This document shows positions 7,179 through 10,697 of a stretch of 10,697 nt of DNA, one piece after another. The notes under the pieces are model-generated. The model was given only the letters and a program-made list of their open reading frames with translations, was not told where the DNA came from and made no database searches. The position numbers and the translations under genes are program-made. Source of the stretch: Bordetella parapertussis (GTDB lineage Bacteria; Pseudomonadota; Gammaproteobacteria; Burkholderiales; SG8-41); NCBI GenBank assembly GCA_945863085.1, contig CAMBCD010000072.1:1-10697 (forward strand). Direction: 5' to 3'. Within the stretch, counting starts at the first letter, position 1; each line of letters begins with the position of its first letter.

Positions 7179-8915
7179 TTACTTCTTTTTTGCCGCCGTC
7201 GGATTCAGGCTGGTGATGCGGCCGCTTTCGGTGCCGGCGGTTTCATCGATGACCGCGTTGATCAGCGTGGGTTTGCGCGACCGCACGGCCTCTTCAACGG
7301 CCTTGCGCAATTCAGCGGGCGTCGTGGCATGTACACCGACGCCACCGAAGGCTTCCATCATCTTGTCGTAACGTGCGCCCTTGACGAACACCGTGGGCGC
7401 CACATCGGGGCCGCCGGTCGGGTTGACGTCGGTACCCTTGTAAACGCCGTTGTTGTTCATCACCACCACACACACCGGCAGGTTGTAGCGGCAGATGGTC
7501 TCGACTTCCATTCCCGAGAAACCGAAGGCGCTGTCGCCTTCCACCGCGATCACCGGCTGGCCGCTGACCACTGCCGCCGCCACCGCAAAGCCCATGCCGA
7601 TGCCCATCACGCCCCAAGTGCCGACGTCCAGGCGCTTGCGCGGCTTGTACATGTCGACAATGCTGCGCGTGAAGTCCAGCGCGTTGGCGCCTTCGTTGAC
7701 CAGCATCGCGTCCGGGTTGGCCTTGATGATGTCGCGCATCACGTTCAGTGCGCTGTGGAAATTCATCGGCGAGGGATTCTTGGCCAGTGTCTCGGCCATT
7801 TTCGCGATGTTTTTGGTCTTGCGTTCGTCGATGGCGCCGAGCCAGTCCGCGGACGGCTGCGGCCAGCCTGCGCCCGCGGCGTTGATGCCGCCCAGCATGG
7901 CTGACACGCAGGAGCCGATGTCACCCACCACCGGGGCATCGATGCGCACGTTGCTGTCCGCTTCCTGCGGCGAAATGTCGATCTGGACGTACTTCTGGCC
8001 GCCCCAGGCCTTGTGATCCTTGCCGCCCCAAGTCTTGCCCTTGCCGTGGGACAGCAGCCAGTTGAGCCGCGCGCCGATCAGCACCACGACGTCGGCCTCG
8101 GGCAGCACATAGGAGCGTGCGGCAGCCGCGGATTGTTTATGGTTATCCGGCAGCAGGCCCTTGGCCATCGACATCGGCAGGTAGGGGATGCCGGTTTTTT
8201 CGACCAGTGCGCGGATGTCGGCGTCGGCCTGGGCGTAGGCAGCACCCTTGCCGAGCACGATCAGCGGGCGCTTGGCGGTTTTCAGCAGATTGAGCGCGCG
8301 TTGCACCGCGTCCGGGGCCGGGATCTGGCGCGGCGCCGGATCAACGACTTTGATCAGCGAGGCCTTGCCCGCTGCAGCGTCCATGCTTTGCGCGAACAGT
8401 TTGGCCGGCAGGTCGAGGTAGACGCCGCCCGGACGGCCGGAGACGGCAGCGCGGATGGCGCGTGCGATGCCGATGCCGATGTCCTCGGCGTTCAGCACAC
8501 GGAAAGCGGCCTTGCACAATGGTTTGGCGATCGCCAGCTGGTCCATCTCTTCGTAGTCACCCTGCTGCAGGTCGACGATCTCGCGCTCGCTGGAGCCGCT
8601 GATCAGGATCATCGGGAAGCAGTTGGTGGTGGCGTTGGTCAGCGCGTTAAGGCCATTGAGGAATCCCGGAGCGGACACCGTCAGGCAGATGCCGGGCTTT
8701 TGCGTCAGGAACCCGGCGATCGCGGCGGCATTGCCGGCGTTCTGCTCATGGCGGAAGGAAATCATGCGCATGCCCGCGGCCTGTATCTTGCGGGTAAGGT
8801 CGGTGATCGGGATGCCGGGCAGGCCGAAGATGGTGTCGATGCCGTTGAGTTTCAGCGCATCGATCACCAGGTTAAAGCCGTCGGTCTGTTCCTGTGTTTG
8901 CGTGTCAGTTGTCAT
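7179..8915 (-). CDS. oxc: Oxalyl-CoA decarboxylase
   Basis: A 578-residue thiamine-diphosphate enzyme that decarboxylates oxalyl-CoA to formyl-CoA and CO2, the second step of oxalate breakdown. It aligns closely, from memory, with the 568-residue Oxalobacter formigenes enzyme. Key sites are present: E57 in SFRHEQ (cofactor-activating glutamate), Y121-E122 in [10 protein letters not shown], the diphosphate/Mg motif G459-DSAFGFSG with NNNG at 487-490, Y492, and the C-terminal S564-G-R566. There is about a six-residue insertion near 298-306 (TWGG...WGG) relative to O. formigenes. ATG 8915 is preferred over TTG 8945: the N-terminus then lines up with the family, although only a weak AGAG precedes it. 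The gene is convergent with tctA and lies downstream of the Crp/Fnr gene on the same strand, with its own predicted promoter. Confidence 0.97.
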   Translation of the reverse strand: MTTDTQTQEQTDGFNLVIDALKLNGIDTIFGLPGIPITDLTRKIQAAGMRMISFRHEQNAGNAAAIAGFLTQKPGICLTVSAPGFLNGLNALTNATTNCFPMILISGSSEREIVDLQQGDYEEMDQLAIAKPLCKAAFRVLNAEDIGIGIARAIRAAVSGRPGGVYLDLPAKLFAQSMDAAAGKASLIKVVDPAPRQIPAPDAVQRALNLLKTAKRPLIVLGKGAAYAQADADIRALVEKTGIPYLPMSMAKGLLPDNHKQSAAAARSYVLPEADVVVLIGARLNWLLSHGKGKTWGGKDHKAWGGQKYVQIDISPQEADSNVRIDAPVVGDIGSCVSAMLGGINAAGAGWPQPSADWLGAIDERKTKNIAKMAETLAKNPSPMNFHSALNVMRDIIKANPDAMLVNEGANALDFTRSIVDMYKPRKRLDVGTWGVMGIGMGFAVAAAVVSGQPVIAVEGDSAFGFSGMEVETICRYNLPVCVVVMNNNGVYKGTDVNPTGGPDVAPTVFVKGARYDKMMEAFGGVGVHATTPAELRKAVEEAVRSRKPTLINAVIDETAGTESGRITSLNPTAAKKK

Positions 8916-9034
8916 GTTGAGATGCTCTGGCGTTGATGCCGTCAATTGAACAAGTGTTATTAATCTCTGCCGCAGAGGGTAAAAAAGAAAGGCCGGATTT
9001 CCTCGGTTCGCGACAGATATTTAAGACAGATTCG

Positions 9035-9057
9035 GGCCACCTGCATTTGGCCACCTG
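9035..9057. repeat. 9-base direct repeats in the oxc leader
   Basis: GGCCACCTG occurs at 9035-9043 and 9049-9057, a 14-base period, within the predicted 160-base untranslated leader of oxc. No known regulator site is recognised. Confidence 0.6.
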
Positions 9058-9082
9058 AGGGGGCTCTGATTTACTCGTCCCT

Positions 9083-9088
9083 ATCATA
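9083..9088 (-). promoter_or_regulatory. Candidate -10 element of the oxc promoter
   Basis: On the - strand this reads TATGAT, 5 of 6 matches to the consensus. Its last base is 35.5 bases from the centre of the operator at 9112-9125, predicting a start near 9076 with the operator at about -42.5. The leader to ATG 8915 would be about 160 bases. The hexamer sits in a 13-base palindrome, CCCTATCATAGGG (9079-9091). Confidence 0.6.
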
Positions 9089-9111
9089 GGGCGGGACATG
9101 CATATCCACTC

Positions 9112-9125
9112 TTGACCCCGGTCAA
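9112..9125. promoter_or_regulatory. FNR-like operator upstream of oxc
   Basis: TTGAC-CCCG-GTCAA is a perfect 5-4-5 palindrome of FNR geometry with C/G instead of T/A at the inner arm position. It is 66 bases beyond the end of the Crp/Fnr gene and is placed for class II activation of the oxc promoter. It differs from the 9898-9911 site at one spacer base only. Confidence 0.8.
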
Positions 9126-9190
9126 TTTTCGTTGCGGGGGCGCCCGGTTTCCCCTTCCATTTCAACGGGTATTGCGATGCATCAAAGACC

Positions 9191-9799
9191 TTAAATCTTG
9201 CCGCGCCGCTTCAGGCGGCTCAATGTTTCCGGCGATAGGTTCAGGTAGGAGGCCAGTTCCTTTTTCGGCAGGCGCTCGGCGAGTTCGGTGTGTTTGCGCA
9301 TGAAACGTTGCACCCGCCCCGGCGCATTGAGCAGATGCAGGGTGATGGTGTGCGCCATGACTTCGCTCATCAGCTTCATCACCTCAAGCTCGAATTCGCT
9401 CTTGATTTTGGCATGCCGCTCGAGAAACGCAGCCCATTGCAGCATCGACAGCTTGGCGGCACGGACCCGGGTGACGGCACGGATCGAATACGGCATGGGG
9501 GTCTTCAGCCGCCATGCGGCGTAGCTGGTGTCGATGTCGCTTTCGGCGGCAAAACGCAGAATCATTTCCTTGCCCTGGGCATTGGAAACGGTCCGTTTCA
9601 GGATGCCGTCGATGATGAAATACTGCTCCATGGCATGTGTGCCCTGGAGTTCCAGTGTTTCCCCCTTGGCATAGTCGGTGATTTCCAGCAAAGGCTCGAA
9701 TTCGTTCCACTGCGCGACACCGAGGTTTTGCAAAACCATGTTCTGCCGCAATTGCAGGCGGATGATCTTGGACTGGGGATGCAGTGCAAGCTGGGTCAT
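9191..9799 (-). CDS. Crp/Fnr-family transcriptional regulator, probable oxalate regulon activator
   Basis: A 202-residue regulator. Residues about 42-90 form the cyclic-nucleotide-binding-like beta barrel (YAKGETLELQG, then YFIIDGILKR at 60-69). The dimerisation helix spans about 115-152, and a helix-turn-helix ends the protein (LPKKELASYLNLSPETLSRL, 177-196). E191, S194 and R195 match the FNR recognition residues that contact TTGA half-sites, agreeing with the TTGAY operators nearby. The protein has no cysteine, so it cannot carry an FNR-type iron-sulfur cluster. The region equivalent to the cAMP phosphate-binding cassette (about 86-107) lacks its usual GE and RxA pattern. The effector is unknown; a pathway metabolite such as oxalate, oxalyl-CoA or formyl-CoA is speculation. 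ATG 9799 has no clear Shine-Dalgarno sequence. The gene lies divergent from frc and upstream of oxc. Confidence 0.93.
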   Translation of the reverse strand: MTQLALHPQSKIIRLQLRQNMVLQNLGVAQWNEFEPLLEITDYAKGETLELQGTHAMEQYFIIDGILKRTVSNAQGKEMILRFAAESDIDTSYAAWRLKTPMPYSIRAVTRVRAAKLSMLQWAAFLERHAKIKSEFELEVMKLMSEVMAHTITLHLLNAPGRVQRFMRKHTELAERLPKKELASYLNLSPETLSRLKRRGKI

Positions 9800-9869
9800 G
9801 GCCGGAGAATAAAAGCGCGTCTGAAAAGGCAGCTGAAAGCAGGTGATTGAATTTTATAACTATTTGTTT

Positions 9870-9875
9870 ATTTTA
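9870..9875 (-). promoter_or_regulatory. Candidate -10 element of the regulator's own promoter
   Basis: On the - strand this reads TAAAAT, 5 of 6 consensus matches, with its last base 34.5 bases from the centre of the operator at 9898-9911. Transcription would start near 9863, operator centre at -41.5. The region is AT-rich and TATAAA at 9853-9858 is an alternative, so this call depends mainly on spacing. Confidence 0.45.
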
Positions 9876-9897
9876 AGTAAATTATTGGAATGGAATC

Positions 9898-9911
9898 TTG
9901 ACTCCGGTCAA
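9898..9911. promoter_or_regulatory. FNR-like operator between the regulator gene and frc
   Basis: TTGAC-TCCG-GTCAA is a perfect 5-4-5 palindrome, extended by one pair on each side (CTTGAC...GTCAAG). It lies in the 252-base divergent intergenic region and has a -10-like hexamer at the same 34.5-base distance on both sides. One bound dimer could therefore act at both promoters. Confidence 0.82.
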
Positions 9912-9933
9912 GGCCGGCAGGGTGGCCATTACC

Positions 9934-9939
9934 TATAGT
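9934..9939 (+). promoter_or_regulatory. Candidate -10 element of the frc promoter
   Basis: TATAGT matches the consensus at 5 of 6 positions. Its last base is 34.5 bases from the operator centre, predicting a start near 9946 with the operator at -41.5. The operator replaces a normal -35, as expected for class II activation. The leader to frc would be about 106 bases. Confidence 0.62.
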
Positions 9940-9962
9940 GTCGGCCTCTCGTTATTGCTGTG

Positions 9963-9987
9963 TACACGCTTTTTACACGCCTTTTAC
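9963..9987 (+). repeat. Two-copy 11-base tandem repeat in the frc leader
   Basis: TACACGCTTTT (9963-9973) is followed directly by TACACGCCTTT (9974-9984) and then TAC. The copies differ at one base. It lies in the predicted untranslated leader of frc. Function unknown. Confidence 0.6.
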
Positions 9988-10005
9988 AATTAAACAATTA
10001 GAAAA

Positions 10006-10022
10006 ACGGGCAATGAGCCCGT
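10006..10022 (+). other. Leader hairpin just upstream of frc
   Basis: ACGGGC (10006-10011) pairs perfectly with GCCCGT (10017-10022) around AATGA. A smaller stem TCCG-TCA-CGGA and the run ATTTTT (10036-10041) follow immediately before the ribosome binding site. This could tune frc translation or act as a weak attenuator; a resident structural role is unproven. Confidence 0.4.
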
Positions 10023-10051
10023 CATCCGTCACGGAATTTTTGGAGATCAGC

Positions 10052-10697
10052 ATGGAAGCTTTGAAGGGTGTTCGGATTCTCGACATGACCCATGTGCAGG
10101 CCGGGCCGACATGTTCGCAGTTGCTGGCATGGATGGGCGCCGACGTGATCAAGTTCGAGCCTCCGCAGGGCGACGCCACGCGCGGCCAGCTGCGCGACGT
10201 GCCGAACGCGGACAGCCTGTATTTCACGATGTTGAACTGCAACAAGCGGTCGATCACGGTCAACATGAAATCGGCCGAGGGCAAGACAGTATTCGTCGAT
10301 TTGCTGAAAAAATGCGACATCGTGATGGAAAACTTCGGTCCCGGCGTACTGGATCGTTTTGGATTCACCTGGGAAAAAATCCGCGAGATCAATCCGAAGA
10401 TCGTCATGGGTTCGATCAAGGGTTTTGGTTCGACTGGACCGTACGCCGAATTCAAGGCCTACGAAAACGTGGCCCAGGCGATGGGCGGCGCGATGAGCAC
10501 GACCGGTGTGCCCGACGGCCCGCCGTTTGTCACCGGCGCGCAGATCGGCGAGTCCGGCACGGGTCTGCATCTGGCGATCGGCCTGCTGGCCGCCTTGCAC
10601 CAGGCGAACCGCACCGGCAAGGGGCAGTATGTCGAAGTGGCGATGATGGATGGTGTGATGAACCTGTGCCGGGTCAAATGGCGCGATCACCAGCGGC
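10052..10697 (+). CDS. frc: Formyl-CoA:oxalate CoA-transferase (partial, 5' part)
   Basis: The first 215 residues of a family III CoA-transferase; the rest lies beyond the window (family length is about 420-430). The enzyme transfers CoA from formyl-CoA to oxalate, giving oxalyl-CoA for Oxc. The match to O. formigenes Frc and E. coli YfdW is strong: [14 protein letters not shown] (10-23, including the conserved Q16), [15 protein letters not shown] (54-68), [17 protein letters not shown] (92-108), AYENVAQ (136-142), [12 protein letters not shown] (204-215). Q47 sits where O. formigenes has Trp48 and YfdW has Gln. At the catalytic position, GD-S-N-S/T-G in those enzymes, this protein reads GESGTG (E167, codon 10550-10552), a conservative but unusual change. 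ATG 10052 follows TGGAG (10041-10045) at 6 bases. The gene is divergent from the regulator and behind a predicted operator. Confidence 0.93.
   Translation, partial: MEALKGVRILDMTHVQAGPTCSQLLAWMGADVIKFEPPQGDATRGQLRDVPNADSLYFTMLNCNKRSITVNMKSAEGKTVFVDLLKKCDIVMENFGPGVLDRFGFTWEKIREINPKIVMGSIKGFGSTGPYAEFKAYENVAQAMGGAMSTTGVPDGPPFVTGAQIGESGTGLHLAIGLLAALHQANRTGKGQYVEVAMMDGVMNLCRVKWRDHQR

Noticed and set aside
8013..8936. 307-residue + strand open frame opposite oxc
   Set aside because: Antisense of a strongly recognised decarboxylase; composition is that of a shadow frame.
8916..8945. TTG start at 8945 giving Oxc ten extra residues
   Set aside because: No ribosome binding site precedes it, and the N-terminus from ATG 8915 lines up with the known O. 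formigenes enzyme.
10022..10690. 222-residue - strand open frame opposite frc
   Set aside because: The + strand matches formyl-CoA transferase over its whole length; the antisense frame has no pattern.

Overview
The window is a high-GC proteobacterial segment, most likely from a betaproteobacterium (Burkholderiales-like). That reading rests on codon use, the Bug/TctC-type binding protein and the overall gene style; it is inference, as there is no marker gene. It holds most of an oxalate-utilisation locus beside a transporter/stress operon. No mobile elements, tRNA, rRNA or CRISPR arrays were seen.

Left part (255-3472, + strand): two different membrane transporters of the ion-transporter (NhaD/ArsB/SLC13-like) superfamily, then a small universal stress protein. 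The three are closely spaced and probably one transcript. A 357-base non-coding stretch follows.

Middle (3830-7032, + strand): a complete tripartite tricarboxylate transporter in the order tctC (periplasmic binding protein), tctB (small membrane subunit), tctA (large membrane subunit, TTG start). A strong hairpin lies between tctC and tctB. A near-perfect bidirectional terminator (7099-7140) separates tctA from the convergent oxc.

Right part (7179-10697): oxc (oxalyl-CoA decarboxylase, - strand), a Crp/Fnr-family regulator (- strand) and, divergently, the first 215 codons of a formyl-CoA:oxalate CoA-transferase (frc, + strand, cut by the window end). Frc moves CoA from formyl-CoA to oxalate; Oxc decarboxylates oxalyl-CoA back to formyl-CoA plus CO2.

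The main discovery is regulatory. Three near-identical FNR-type palindromes, consensus TTGAY-NYCG-GTCAA, lie before tctC (3696-3709), before oxc (9112-9125) and between the regulator and frc (9898-9911). Each sits about 41.5-42.5 bases upstream of a start predicted from a -10-like hexamer, the classic class II activator position. The regulator's recognition helix (E191-TLSR195) matches the FNR residues that read TTGA half-sites. I infer a self-contained oxalate regulon in which the regulator controls itself, frc, oxc and the TctCBA transporter, making TctCBA the candidate oxalate importer. A second notable point: the frc product has glutamate (E167) where characterised formyl-CoA transferases carry the catalytic aspartate.
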